62,482 nucleotides of DNA, from contig JAJPIU010000065.1 in assembly GCA_021324535.1 (NCBI GenBank), forward strand, positions 1 to 62,482. The letters run 5' to 3'. This stretch comes from Pseudomonadota bacterium. Its GTDB lineage: Bacteria > Chloroflexota > Ktedonobacteria > Ktedonobacterales > JADMIN01. Position 1 is the first letter of the stretch, and each line of letters opens with the position of its first letter. Positions 1 through 9,084 of this stretch are shown one piece after another. Made by a program: the position numbers and the translations under genes. The notes below the pieces were generated by a model that was not told the DNA's origin, made no database searches, and saw nothing but the letters and a program-made list of their open reading frames with translations.

Positions 1-683
1 ATGTTCAGCGCGGAGGGGATTTCCGGGCCGTCGCGCCCGGTAATCAGTCCGAAGCGGCTAACGCCCTGCGCCGCCAGTCCCGGTAGAACACTTGCGTCCA
101 GCAGTGCGCACTCGGCATGAACGAACCCTGGCGCGTCGGGCACGAAACGCGGCGTATGGCCAAAATGATGACGGGCAAGCTCCGCGCCCCAGTAGTATTC
201 TTCATGCACCCAGCGCGCGTCATCTGAGGAGGGGATGGCGCTGGCGGACGCAACCTCATAGAGCCAGCGCACTCCGCCATGCCCATCGTGCGCCGCTATG
301 CGCGCCTGCGCCGCCCATTCCGCCAGCGTGATCTGCGCCTGGGGCTGGCCGCGCCACTCGCGCACGCGCGCCACCCAGAGCGCCGTCAACGCCTGCGTCA
401 AGTCCCAATCGTTGTTGAAGCCGCCCGCCAGCTTGAAGAGGATGATCTCGTCGTGCATGACGAGCGGCGATGGCGCATCGGTCAGCAGCGCGTCGGCCTC
501 GGCGCCAAGCATGATCCGCGTGAGCGTGGTGGTCGCTTCGGCCACCGAGCGCCGATATGAGCCGGTCACGTCAATCAGCACGCCATCCACATCAAACAGC
601 GCGGCGGCTGAACCAGCCTCCAACGCCGCCAGCCAGCCGCGCCCCTGGGGGGTATTCGCCAGATTGGGCCGTAGCCACACCAT
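1..683 (-). CDS. HAD-superfamily phosphatase-like hydrolase, 3' end beyond window
   Basis: This frame is missing from the ORF track because it runs off the window without a stop. Translation from the ATG at 683 gives MVWLRPNLAN, then the HAD motif I DVDGVLIDV near residue 30. An insertion with FNNDWDLTQAL follows, and a motif II-like LITGRDG lies close to the window edge. The NNDWD motif after a cap helix resembles the HAD-IA 'hyp1' group sometimes annotated as histidinol-phosphatase-like; the substrate is unknown. AAAGGA stands about seven bases before the start. The C-terminal Lys and Asp motifs lie outside the window, so catalytic completeness cannot be judged. Confidence 0.8.
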   Translation of the reverse strand, partial: MVWLRPNLANTPQGRGWLAALEAGSAAALFDVDGVLIDVTGSYRRSVAEATTTLTRIMLGAEADALLTDAPSPLVMHDEIILFKLAGGFNNDWDLTQALTALWVARVREWRGQPQAQITLAEWAAQARIAAHDGHGGVRWLYEVASASAIPSSDDARWVHEEYYWGAELARHHFGHTPRFVPDAPGFVHAECALLDASVLPGLAAQGVSRFGLITGRDGPEIPSALN

Positions 684-720
684 GTATTGTCCTTTGCTCT
701 CGTATTGCGTTGTCGTCGTA

Positions 721-734
721 CTACATCCATGTAG
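721..734. promoter_or_regulatory. 14-bp palindrome upstream of the HAD gene
   Basis: CTACAT-CC-ATGTAG is a perfect inverted repeat about 40 bases upstream of the HAD start codon. The position suits an operator near the promoter. No cognate regulator is visible nearby. Confidence 0.3.
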
Positions 735-762
735 AGCGTAGCACATGGGCGGTGGGCGAGGC

Positions 763-1040
763 GGCGGGCGGGTGAACCCGCGCCTAAGGGTTTCGCTCCG
801 CTGCGCCACGGCGAACCCGCCTGCGCGGCCTCAGGTGCGACCAGACAAGCGCGTTTTGCAGCATGGACTGACATTGGACATGGGCTTTCAAGCGCCGCCC
901 CACACAAGTGTGGGCGTTTGCCGTGTAACATACTTCACCGCTTGCCCACCAGCGATTTCGCTTGCCTCTGCCGAGTCCGCGTAGGCGGACTTCGTGGCGT
1001 AGCGGAGCGTAGCCCCTAGGCGCGGGTTCACCCGCCCGCC
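763..1040. repeat. 48-bp inverted repeats bounding a ~180-bp gene-free spacer
   Basis: The arms at 763-810 and 993-1040 are reverse complements with about 44 of 48 bases matching. Each contains the palindromic core GGGTGAACCCGCGCCTA. The interior (811-992) has no convincing gene; the ORF-track entries here are frame shadows. The layout resembles a miniature inverted-repeat element or two inverted copies of a dispersed repeat, with no transposase. A related hairpin lies after ndk at 49887. Together with the flanks this accounts for the gene-free stretch 684-1079. Confidence 0.6.
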
Positions 1041-1079
1041 CGCTTGCTACCCAGCCCGCCCTTCGCCATCTCGCTTGCC

Positions 1080-2009
1080 CTACGATCCCTCCCCCACTGG
1101 GGGAGGGGCAGGGGAGGGGGCAGTCCGCGCCGCCACAATCAAGCTGATCACGCACAACACCAGCGCCGCCACCTGTATCCCAGGCGCGATCAGCAGCGCG
1201 TTGAAATGCGTGCCAGGGATTAGCCCCTGCATGAACAGCGGATGGCTCGCGGGATTCAGCGCCAGCGTATGCGCGACAAGTGCGGCGGCGTTGACCAGCA
1301 GCACAACACCAACGCTCACACAGGCGCCCAGAATAAGCGCCACACGCGGGCTGGCGTTTCGCAGCAGGCGCGATGTGGTGAGCCGCCCAAGCAGATAGCA
1401 AACGAGCGCCAGCCCCACAAAGAGCGCAAAGAGCAGGGCAAACCCAAGCGGCGCGCGTAGCAGCAATCCACCGAAGCCACCCAGCGCCACAAGTATTGCG
1501 GCGACGCCCAGGCCAATTGGCAGATACGTGGCGATAGGTTTGCCGCCGACAAGGGCACTGGCAAGCACTGCGCAGAGGCCAAGCCCCACGACGAGCGCCG
1601 AGAGATAGGCGACGTCATAGCTGACACGCAAGACGGGCGACGCCTGGTACGCCGAGTTCGTTAGCGGATTGCCATCTTCAAGGAGATAGAGTTGCAGGCT
1701 TGCCACCACCGTGCCAATGCTCGTCAGCGTGGTCATCACAACCGCAAAGGCCAGAGATGGACGCATAGCGTGTATCCTTTCCGCGCAGGCGCTCACCAGT
1801 AAATCAGCGACCAGCCAGAGCCAGAAGCGCAGCGTCGCCAGCACGCCCTGCCTGTGCGCCGCCAGATATGCCCTCGCCATCACCTGCGCCATCTCGTCGC
1901 CATAGGCGCGGCGAAACGCGCCAGGATAAGCCAGCAGCGCAAGGCGATAGAGTCGCCGCGCCAATACGGCTGGCTCGTGCGCCGACTGTGAGTCGTTTGG
2001 GCGTCGCAT
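1080..2009 (-). CDS. Multi-pass membrane protein, possible permease-prefix family
   Basis: A 309-aa protein with a soluble N-terminus carrying YRLALLAYPGAFRRAYGDEMA, a signature of N-terminal 'permease prefix' segments often encoded beside PadR regulators. About seven hydrophobic segments follow from residue 60. GAGGGGAG precedes the ATG. The last residues, APSPAPPPVGEGS, are translation of the hairpin repeat at 1087-1120, so the native C-terminus has probably been replaced or extended by the repeat. A consensus promoter lies upstream. The function is unknown; a membrane stress or transport-related role is only a guess from the family resemblance. Confidence 0.75.
   Translation of the reverse strand: MRRPNDSQSAHEPAVLARRLYRLALLAYPGAFRRAYGDEMAQVMARAYLAAHRQGVLATLRFWLWLVADLLVSACAERIHAMRPSLAFAVVMTTLTSIGTVVASLQLYLLEDGNPLTNSAYQASPVLRVSYDVAYLSALVVGLGLCAVLASALVGGKPIATYLPIGLGVAAILVALGGFGGLLLRAPLGFALLFALFVGLALVCYLLGRLTTSRLLRNASPRVALILGACVSVGVVLLVNAAALVAHTLALNPASHPLFMQGLIPGTHFNALLIAPGIQVAALVLCVISLIVAARTAPSPAPPPVGEGS
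1087..1107. repeat. C-rich/G-rich hairpin repeat, copy 1
   Basis: CCCTCCCCC-ACT-GGGGGAGGG forms a perfect 9-bp stem, followed by a further G-rich tail. It is one of several family members in this window. The minus-strand membrane-protein gene runs into it and takes its last codons and stop from it. Confidence 0.75.
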
Positions 2010-2090
2010 CTGCTCCCCTCATTTCCGTTCTCGCTGGCCCATCGAGATGAGCAAGCATACCTGCGCCATAGCATTGTTTATTCTCGCAAC

Positions 2091-2100
2091 GGATATATCC
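2091..2100. promoter_or_regulatory. Palindrome GGATATATCC near the transcription start
   Basis: A perfect 10-bp palindrome lies about seven bases downstream of the -10 box at 2107-2112. A repressor bound here would block initiation at the very strong promoter of the 309-aa membrane protein gene. Confidence 0.4.
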
Positions 2101-2106
2101 AACGTG

Positions 2107-2135
2107 ATTATACATGGTTGTAGATAGCGTGTCAA
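2107..2135 (-). promoter_or_regulatory. Perfect consensus sigma-70 promoter
   Basis: On the minus strand TTGACA, a 17-base spacer and TATAAT occur exactly. The expected start is near 2100, about 90 bases before the start codon of the 309-aa membrane protein. It is the only full-consensus promoter noticed in the window. Confidence 0.8.
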
Positions 2136-2155
2136 GGGGCAGCAGGCTACAACGC

Positions 2156-2377
2156 TTAGTGACCGAGGATGCGGCGTGTATAATCGGCAATGATGCCAAG
2201 CGTTATCAGGACTGAAACGCAGGTAAGCGATGTGAAGAAGATACGCCCTTGTGGATCGTGTCGCCATTCCCTGAACCAATTGAACACACAGCCAATGGTC
2301 AGCGCGCCGATGAACAATCCCAAAACGACCTCAATGTACAGTATCCCGTCGGGGAAACCACCATCATTTACCATCAT
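2156..2377 (-). CDS. Small two-helix membrane protein
   Basis: A 73-aa protein starting MMVNDGGFPDG. It has two hydrophobic segments (about residues 13-32 and 46-65) joined by a charged loop, FREWRHDPQGR. AGAGAGGGAATCT stands directly before the start, a good ribosome binding site. It is transcribed away from the CPBP protease gene, with which it shares a 190-bp divergent gap. I recognise no family. The hydrophobic pattern and ribosome binding site support a real gene, probably an inner-membrane protein of unknown role. Confidence 0.65.
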   Translation of the reverse strand: MMVNDGGFPDGILYIEVVLGLFIGALTIGCVFNWFREWRHDPQGRIFFTSLTCVSVLITLGIIADYTRRILGH

Positions 2378-2570
2378 AGATTCCCTCTCTTCTCTGACGA
2401 GATGTAACCTTATGATGTAAATATATGTGCGACCAATCCAAATACTCTCACAGTTCCGCAGTCCGCATGTTTGGCTGACGAATAAACATGCAAAATCACC
2501 TTTCCGTCCATTAGGGTTGCCTGGCAGGACAGAACGCCTCTGTTAGTCAGTTCACTATGAGGAGATAACA

Positions 2571-3371
2571 ATGCTTGCGCCGCTCGTCAAACGCATACAA
2601 ACAGAGGCTCCTGCCGCGCCGAAATCGCTACCGCTCTGGCAGGCGCTTTTCTACTTTGCCATCCCCGCCTTCCTCTTCCGTCTCATACTATATAACGGAA
2701 CAGGCTACCTGGTGACGCATGGAGTTGTCGAAGTGACAGCGGTCGTGCTTGCATTCTTGGTTCCATCCGTGCTGCTTTTGCTTGCGGCATTCGTCGCTAT
2801 GCGCCTGGATGGCTATTCGCTGAGCTGGTCGGTGATACGCGAACGGTTTCGCTTCCACCCGCTAACCTGGCGAAGCTGGCTCTGGGTGGTCGGTGGGGCT
2901 TTGGTTGCGCTGGTGGGTGAGCAACTGCTGGCCTTCACAGGTGTATTGCTCGTGCATATCCCAATCTTCACGCCGCCTGCCTATCTCTCCTTCTTGAATC
3001 CCACCGTGCGCCAGTCGCTCAGTTCGTTTCTTGGCGTCTCGCTACGTGGCAATTGGGCGTTTTTTGCGCTCTTCACAGCGATAGTTGTGGTTCAGGTGGC
3101 GGCGGAGGAATGCTGGTGGCGCGGCTACCTCTTTCCACGCCAGGAGCCACTCTATGGCAAGTGGACGTGGATTGTGCATGGCGTGCTGTGGACGGGCTTC
3201 CACTTCGTCTTCTATCCGTGGAGCGTGATCGTCGATCTGTTCTTCTGCTCCACCGTCGCCTACGTCTTTCAGCGCACAAAGAATACGTGGGTGAGTCTGC
3301 TCATTCATCTGCTTTACAATGGACTCACGCCGATTGCGTTGCTGTTGGCTGTGCTAGGGGTGATACACTAG
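2571..3371 (+). CDS. CPBP (Rce1-type) intramembrane protease
   Basis: A 266-aa polytopic membrane protein of the CPBP/CAAX glutamic protease family. The motifs are in order in the C-terminal half: EECWWRGYLF (EExxxR), then TGFHFVF (FxxxH), then LIHLLYNG (HxxxN). These residues form the catalytic and metal-like site in Rce1 homologues. AGGAGATAAC precedes the ATG. In bacteria such proteins process membrane or prenyl-like substrates or serve as bacteriocin immunity proteins; nothing nearby says which. It converges with the reductase gene, with only four bases between stops. Confidence 0.85.
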   Translation: MLAPLVKRIQTEAPAAPKSLPLWQALFYFAIPAFLFRLILYNGTGYLVTHGVVEVTAVVLAFLVPSVLLLLAAFVAMRLDGYSLSWSVIRERFRFHPLTWRSWLWVVGGALVALVGEQLLAFTGVLLVHIPIFTPPAYLSFLNPTVRQSLSSFLGVSLRGNWAFFALFTAIVVVQVAAEECWWRGYLFPRQEPLYGKWTWIVHGVLWTGFHFVFYPWSVIVDLFFCSTVAYVFQRTKNTWVSLLIHLLYNGLTPIALLLAVLGVIH

Positions 3372-3375
3372 CGAA

Positions 3376-4326
3376 TTATTCAAGCCCCAGCGCCGCAATG
3401 CCCCCATGCACGCCATGCAGCGTCACACCCGCCAGATCATCTGGGCGGCTGGTGATCAGCCCGCTGCGCAATGGGCGCTTCGCGCGCTGGTTGAGTTCCG
3501 CCGTCGAAACGATGTCTATCAGGCTCGTGTCCAGGCCGTAGTGGTCGGCGATGGCGCGCGCCCAGGCGTCGCGCGCGAGCAGCTCTGGCCCGGCGATATG
3601 GATGATGCCCTCGGCGTGTGTCTCGGCAAGATGCAGCAGCGCAGCCGCCAGGTCGTCCGCAAGCGTGGGGGTGTTGTACTGATCGTTCACGATGCGTACA
3701 CGCCGCCCCGCGCGTAGCTCGCCGAGCAGCCAGGTGATGAAGTTGCCGCGTCCGCCGGGGACGTAGCCGTACACCAGCGCCGTCCGCGCGATCAGCCAGT
3801 CGCCATCACTGCCGTAGACCTCCTGAATAGCGCGCTCGCCTTCCAGCTTGGAGTGGCCGTAGTGACTGATGGCATGCGTTGGCGCATCCTCCAGATAGGG
3901 GCCAGGATGCGCGTCGGAGCCATCGAACACATAATCGGTGGAGACGTGGAGCAACCGTGCGCCAAGCCGCTTGCACACCTGCGCCAGCGCGCGCGGGCCA
4001 CCTGCGTTGACGGCCATCGCCTCGTCGCGACGGATTTCGCAGGCGTCAACATTCGTCATGGCGGCGGCGTTGATCACGCTCCCTGGCTTTGCCTCGTCCA
4101 GCGCACGCGCCACCGCATCGGGATCGCCAATATCCAGCGGCGCCCACGTCACGCGCGGCGAACTGGCCGCAGGAATAGCGGGCGTTGTTCCATGGGTATA
4201 GGCGTAGATATGTGGGTAGCGCGGTGTGTCGCCATCGCCGGAGCGCGCGTCGAGCGCCTGGGCGACAAGCTTCGCGCCAAGCACGCCGCCCGCGCCGACG
4301 ATTGCCAGGGTCTCAGAGTTTGCCAT
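3376..4326 (-). CDS. dTDP-4-dehydrorhamnose reductase-like SDR
   Basis: A 316-aa extended SDR of the RmlD/MAT2B type. It has the nucleotide-binding GAGGVLGAKL near the N-terminus, VINAAAMTNVDACE, the STDYVFDG segment typical of RmlD, and the catalytic pair in HYGHSKLEGE. The ORF-track start at 4356 is upstream; the ATG at 4326 has AAGGAG eight bases before it and gives a normal N-terminus. In the family this reaction is the last step of dTDP-L-rhamnose synthesis with NAD(P)H. No rmlA, B or C genes are in the window, so a related sugar substrate cannot be excluded. It follows the ABC operon on the same strand. Confidence 0.85.
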   Translation of the reverse strand: MANSETLAIVGAGGVLGAKLVAQALDARSGDGDTPRYPHIYAYTHGTTPAIPAASSPRVTWAPLDIGDPDAVARALDEAKPGSVINAAAMTNVDACEIRRDEAMAVNAGGPRALAQVCKRLGARLLHVSTDYVFDGSDAHPGPYLEDAPTHAISHYGHSKLEGERAIQEVYGSDGDWLIARTALVYGYVPGGRGNFITWLLGELRAGRRVRIVNDQYNTPTLADDLAAALLHLAETHAEGIIHIAGPELLARDAWARAIADHYGLDTSLIDIVSTAELNQRAKRPLRSGLITSRPDDLAGVTLHGVHGGIAALGLE

Positions 4327-4344
4327 GAGGCGGCTCCTTAACAG

Positions 4345-4369
4345 CCCCCTTCCCATGTAGGGAAGGGGG
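4345..4369. repeat. C-rich/G-rich hairpin repeat, copy 2
   Basis: CCCCCTTCCC-ATGTA-GGGAAGGGGG forms a perfect 10-bp stem followed by a G-run. It sits between the ABC permease stop and the reductase start, inside what would otherwise be a single operon. Confidence 0.8.
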
Positions 4370-4383
4370 TTGGGGGGTAGGTT

Positions 4384-5307
<924 letters not shown>

Positions 5308-5322
5308 AACGGTATTTCTCCT

Positions 5323-6354
5323 CTATTTCCACTCTTCGTCGTTGTCATCGTCTTCGGGTTCGTCGGACTCCCAATCGCGTCCGGTGTAGGCCATGAACGC
5401 CTCGGTCAGCGTCGCGGGATGATCAAGCCCTAGCTTCCTGCCAACCAGCGCCTTCAGTTCGTCGGGTGTGCCTTCTACCACGATGCGCCCGCCGTCAATG
5501 ATGGCGATGCGGTCGCAGAGCGCGTCAGCCTCATCCATATCATGTGTGGTCAGCAGGATTGTTGCGTCGTGGGTATCGCGCAGCTCGCGGATGAACACCT
5601 GCACGTTTTGCTTGGAGCGCGGGTCTAGCCCGGTGGTTGGCTCGTCAAGCAGCAACAGCACGGGAGCCGTCAGAAACGCGCGGGCAATCGCCACTTTCTG
5701 CTGCATCCCACGCGACATGCTCTCCAATGGCTGGTTGATGCGATCTGGTTTGATGCCCAGTCGCATCAGTGTCGTGTTGATCAGTTCGCGCGCCTCACCA
5801 GCGGGCACGCCATAGAGCCGCGAGGAGTAGAGCAGATTCTCCATTGGGCTGAGCTTGCGGAAGAAGGCAGCCTCCACGCTGACACGGTTGATCAGCCGCT
5901 GCGTCACCCGCTCCTCCCGCACGACATCATGCCCGAAGACCTCGACGCGCCCCTCATCGGGCAGCAGCAGCGTCGAGATCACACGAATCAGCGTTGACTT
6001 GCCGGAGCCGTTTGAGCCAAGCACACCGTATATCTCGCGCCGCCGGACGCTGAGCGACACATCGTCAATCGCCCGCACGATGCGCCGCTCGGACTTGTGA
6101 TCGGCTGTGGCGCTTCCAGACTCACCTTTTGCATGCCGTCTGAGCCATGCGAAGAGATCGCGCCAGAGCGAACGCCCACCCGTTTTGACGAATCTCTTGG
6201 AGAGGTGATCGATCACCAACGCGGGGTGGGTGTCGAGGTCGGCAAGGTCAGCCTCGGTGAGCGCGCCAAGCCGCTTGTGTTGTGGCGCAGTGGTTTCGTT
6301 TTCGGGTTGATCCGCATGGGATAGCGATGACGCGCGTTGTTGGGTACTTGTCAC
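5323..6354 (-). CDS. ABC transporter ATP-binding protein
   Basis: A 343-aa ATPase. The Walker A motif is GSNGSGKST, the signature MSRGMQQKVAIARA, the Walker B LLLLDEPTTGLD and the H-loop TTHDMDEADAL, all intact. The N-terminal 70 residues are a polar extension before the ABC domain, and the C-terminus is acidic (DEPEDDDNDEEW). The start codon is GTG with GAGAGG upstream. It heads the operon with the ABC-2 permease and powers the exporter at the cytoplasmic face. The 'MDEADALCDRI' segment is the form common in drug and antibiotic exporters. Confidence 0.9.
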   Translation of the reverse strand: MTSTQQRASSLSHADQPENETTAPQHKRLGALTEADLADLDTHPALVIDHLSKRFVKTGGRSLWRDLFAWLRRHAKGESGSATADHKSERRIVRAIDDVSLSVRRREIYGVLGSNGSGKSTLIRVISTLLLPDEGRVEVFGHDVVREERVTQRLINRVSVEAAFFRKLSPMENLLYSSRLYGVPAGEARELINTTLMRLGIKPDRINQPLESMSRGMQQKVAIARAFLTAPVLLLLDEPTTGLDPRSKQNVQVFIRELRDTHDATILLTTHDMDEADALCDRIAIIDGGRIVVEGTPDELKALVGRKLGLDHPATLTEAFMAYTGRDWESDEPEDDDNDEEWK

Positions 6355-6626
6355 AGGCAGATTCCTCTCATCGAATGGTCAATGGTCAACAGGGTCATCT
6401 ACAGGTTCTTTATGATGTGCGCTTCATTGGCGCTCAGACCGATTGGGCGCGTTCAGGCGCACAGTGGCGCGATAGGGACAACACACGGCAAGACAGTGAA
6501 CAATAGGCGTTCTAAGATACAAGCGCGTTAGCGGCCAGGCATGGTATCCATGCAAGCGGTTTTAGCCGGAGGTTCGGCGTCGCTCAGGAGCGCATAGGCA
6601 GCGTAGAAGCTGTAACGACCGCCAAC

Positions 6627-6815
6627 TTACACAGTGCGCGTCACGGGCGGCGCGAAGATGGCGATCCCTATGCCGTGCGCACGAAACCTGGGATCACGCA
6701 GGCGCACGAAGTCGGTGAAGGGGGTGGAGAGGCCGGTGGGCACGCCCGCGCCAGTGCCATACGTAGCCATCAAAGCCATCGCGCTTGTCGTGAGCGAGGT
6801 GATGTTGCATGCCAT
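6627..6815 (-). CDS. Small hypothetical protein with strong promoter
   Basis: A 62-aa ORF beginning MACNITSLTTSAM. I recognise no family. Two signals support it as a real gene: GGAGG ten bases before the ATG, and a near-consensus promoter (TTGACA/TATACT) about 90 bases upstream on the same strand at 6907-6936. The product is not clearly membrane-bound; the middle is rich in Gly and Thr and the end reads APPVTRTV. The stretch from here to the ABC ATPase start (6355-6626) holds no other gene that I can support. Confidence 0.5.
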   Translation of the reverse strand: MACNITSLTTSAMALMATYGTGAGVPTGLSTPFTDFVRLRDPRFRAHGIGIAIFAPPVTRTV

Positions 6816-6906
6816 CTGGCGCCTGCCTCCACAAATGCAAACGGGGAAAGTTTCTCTGTCTCGTGGGTGATGTTAGATGCACACCATACACAGCGAGACC
6901 TTTTCA

Positions 6907-6936
6907 AGTATACCCGCGCTATCCGTTCGCTGTCAA
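6907..6936 (-). promoter_or_regulatory. Sigma-70 promoter overlapping the end of bax1
   Basis: Minus strand TTGACA, 18-base spacer, TATACT. The -35 box overlaps the stop codon of the DUF790 gene, so a new transcript begins directly after the repair operon and leads into the 62-aa ORF. Confidence 0.7.
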
Positions 6937-9053
6937 GGCAAAGAGTCTTCCCCCTCCTCGCCAAACAACGACGAAACAGTATACGCGCTTTTGCCTGCCA
7001 GGCGGCGTGGCGCACGCTTTGTCTGAGCTTTGTTCGCAGCCTTCGCTCGTTGTGGCGCTGGCGTTTCTTCTGGCGCATTCGTGTTGCCTTCAACTTCAGT
7101 ATGTTCCTGTTCGCCAGGGGCATAGACCTCCGCCGCAAAGAGCGAGGCGCGCATGACGCTTGCCCCTGCCTGCCACGCCAGCGTTTCGGTCGCCTCGTCG
7201 GTCAGGTCGGCAGGCCCTGGCTGTACGCTGGCCAGCGCAGCGCGTAGCTCCCCCAGTGGCATATGCCCTCCGGCGACGTTGAGCGCACCAAGCAGCCTCC
7301 CCAGCAACGCCGCGCGCCACGCCTGCGAACACAGGCCAACGCCATCTATCCACACCACATCTGCGCCATTCACTTGCAGGCGCCGTAGCGCCTCGGCCAC
7401 TTCGGCGCGGGTGTAGCAACGTAACAGCGCCATGCTCTCGGTCGGTGGGATGCGCCCGCGTAGCGCAACCTCCTGAGCGATCTGTTTGGCGTCGAGCGAG
7501 GCCAGCCGGGCAGCAAAGTCGTCGTAGGCGCGGGTGATCACGCCGACCAGCGCGGCGGCGTTGATGGCTTTCCCGTCGCGATACCACAGAAACGGGAAGG
7601 CGTCGTCAAGTCCTACGAACTCGCTCCGCGCGGACTCCGGCGCAGCCACCACCAGCGCCGCCGCGCCACGCAGCGCCGCCAGCTTGCGCGCCTTGCGTTC
7701 GCGATAGCCAGGGCGCCAGTAGCCTGCCACCTCCAGGTAGACACGCCTGGAATCACGTGTGAGCGCAAAGTCGGGGATAAGGATGGTCTCGTCAATCAGC
7801 AGCGGCTCAGGTTCGCGCTCGATGCGCCAGCCAGCCGTTTCGCCAGCCCGCTCCAGCGCCGTGAAGTCAGCGTAGAGCCTGCGCTCAAGCGACGAATCAA
7901 AGGTAACAGCGCCGCCTGAACGCTCATCATCCACCTGATCTTCGCCGGATGCGAAGGTGTCGTTCCTCCCATCAGATGGGGAAACACGCAGCAGACGTAA
8001 CAGACGATCATCCAGCCGGAACGTCATCGGGCGACCATACACATACACGCGCGCCGCGCCCTGCAAGCCAGCGCCAGCCAGCGCCGCGTCTGTTTCGGCG
8101 TCGGGAGCGCGGCGATAGCCCAGCAGCGCACGGCACAATCGCGCCAGCCGTTCGCCGTAGTGCGCGGGTGCGCTCATCACCTCCTGTGGGCCATACAGCG
8201 TCACCATGACCGATTGATTCGCCTGATCCAGCGTCGTTGGCTCCTCGCGAGACGATGGAACAGCGTAGAGCGCTGGGCGCTCGGCCACGCGCGCTAACGC
8301 GACAGGCGCGGAATCATCCTCTTCAGCCAGGGCAGGTTGCTCATGCTCAAAGGCGACCTCATACAGCACGCCCATCCGCCGCGACAGAAAGCAGACTCGC
8401 TTGACGACGGCGCCCAGGCCGCCACCTGAGCCGTCCGCCGCTTCGGGTGGGATGCGCCATTCCACCTGCGCCGCGTTTGCCAGCATCGTCTCAAACGCGC
8501 GCTGGTTGTAGCGCGCCGCCAGCTCGCGTACTGTGGGCGCCTGTTCGGTTTGGCGGCGCAGGCTGGCGCGGTCGTCAGCGTCGAGCGTCAGCAGCGCATC
8601 GAGGGTAGCGCGCCGCACTCCGCCGGGAACGCAGACGCCGGCGAACTCGTCGAGCCGCGCCTCGCGTTCGTCGGCGCTCAGATAGCCGCCAGCCGTTGCG
8701 TTCACCCAGGCGTAGAGCGCCAGCCGCAGTTCGCCGGGCGACGCGATGCCCTGAGCCGCGAGCGCCTGTGCCTCGTCATCCGACGCCGGGCCGGGCCACT
8801 GCGGCGACTCCCAGATGTACCACTCGCTCAGGCAGAGCGTCAGGCAGCGCGCCAGCCGGTAATCGCCGATGATCTCGGCGGCCCGATCTACAGGGAAAGA
8901 CGCGCGTGCGCGGCCAAGCCAGTCCTCATAGAGGGCGATCAGCGCGGCAAGCTCTTCAAGTCGTTCACGCGGACGCAGCAGATACGGCGTGACGTACTGC
9001 TCGCCGTCGCGTCGCGCGATGCTTTTCTTGAGGTCGGCCAGCGCCAGCCGCAT
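6933..9053 (-). CDS. bax1: DUF790 / Bax1-like nuclease partner of XPB
   Basis: A 706-aa protein of the DUF790 family, known in archaea as Bax1, the endonuclease that binds XPB helicase. The N-terminus has the family pattern LYEDWLGRARASFPVDRAA. The nuclease core is visible: FDSSLERRLYADF (385-397), IPDF (426-429) and YLEVAGYW (440-446), a PD-(D/E)xK-like site in the family form EVxGYW. A Lys/Arg-rich tail with SSLFGEEGE ends the protein. It starts 31 bases after the helicase stop, so the two are an operon. A repair role with XPB follows from the archaeal pair; this bacterial pair is inferred to act alike. Confidence 0.88.
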   Translation of the reverse strand: MRLALADLKKSIARRDGEQYVTPYLLRPRERLEELAALIALYEDWLGRARASFPVDRAAEIIGDYRLARCLTLCLSEWYIWESPQWPGPASDDEAQALAAQGIASPGELRLALYAWVNATAGGYLSADEREARLDEFAGVCVPGGVRRATLDALLTLDADDRASLRRQTEQAPTVRELAARYNQRAFETMLANAAQVEWRIPPEAADGSGGGLGAVVKRVCFLSRRMGVLYEVAFEHEQPALAEEDDSAPVALARVAERPALYAVPSSREEPTTLDQANQSVMVTLYGPQEVMSAPAHYGERLARLCRALLGYRRAPDAETDAALAGAGLQGAARVYVYGRPMTFRLDDRLLRLLRVSPSDGRNDTFASGEDQVDDERSGGAVTFDSSLERRLYADFTALERAGETAGWRIEREPEPLLIDETILIPDFALTRDSRRVYLEVAGYWRPGYRERKARKLAALRGAAALVVAAPESARSEFVGLDDAFPFLWYRDGKAINAAALVGVITRAYDDFAARLASLDAKQIAQEVALRGRIPPTESMALLRCYTRAEVAEALRRLQVNGADVVWIDGVGLCSQAWRAALLGRLLGALNVAGGHMPLGELRAALASVQPGPADLTDEATETLAWQAGASVMRASLFAAEVYAPGEQEHTEVEGNTNAPEETPAPQRAKAANKAQTKRAPRRLAGKSAYTVSSLFGEEGEDSLP

Positions 9054-9084
9054 ACGCTTTGCTCCTTCTCTGTACTATCTGATG

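Noticed and set aside
784-1401. 205-aa minus-strand ORF across the inverted repeats
   Set aside because: It crosses both repeat arms and the end of the membrane protein gene in another frame; low-complexity Arg/Ala sequence.
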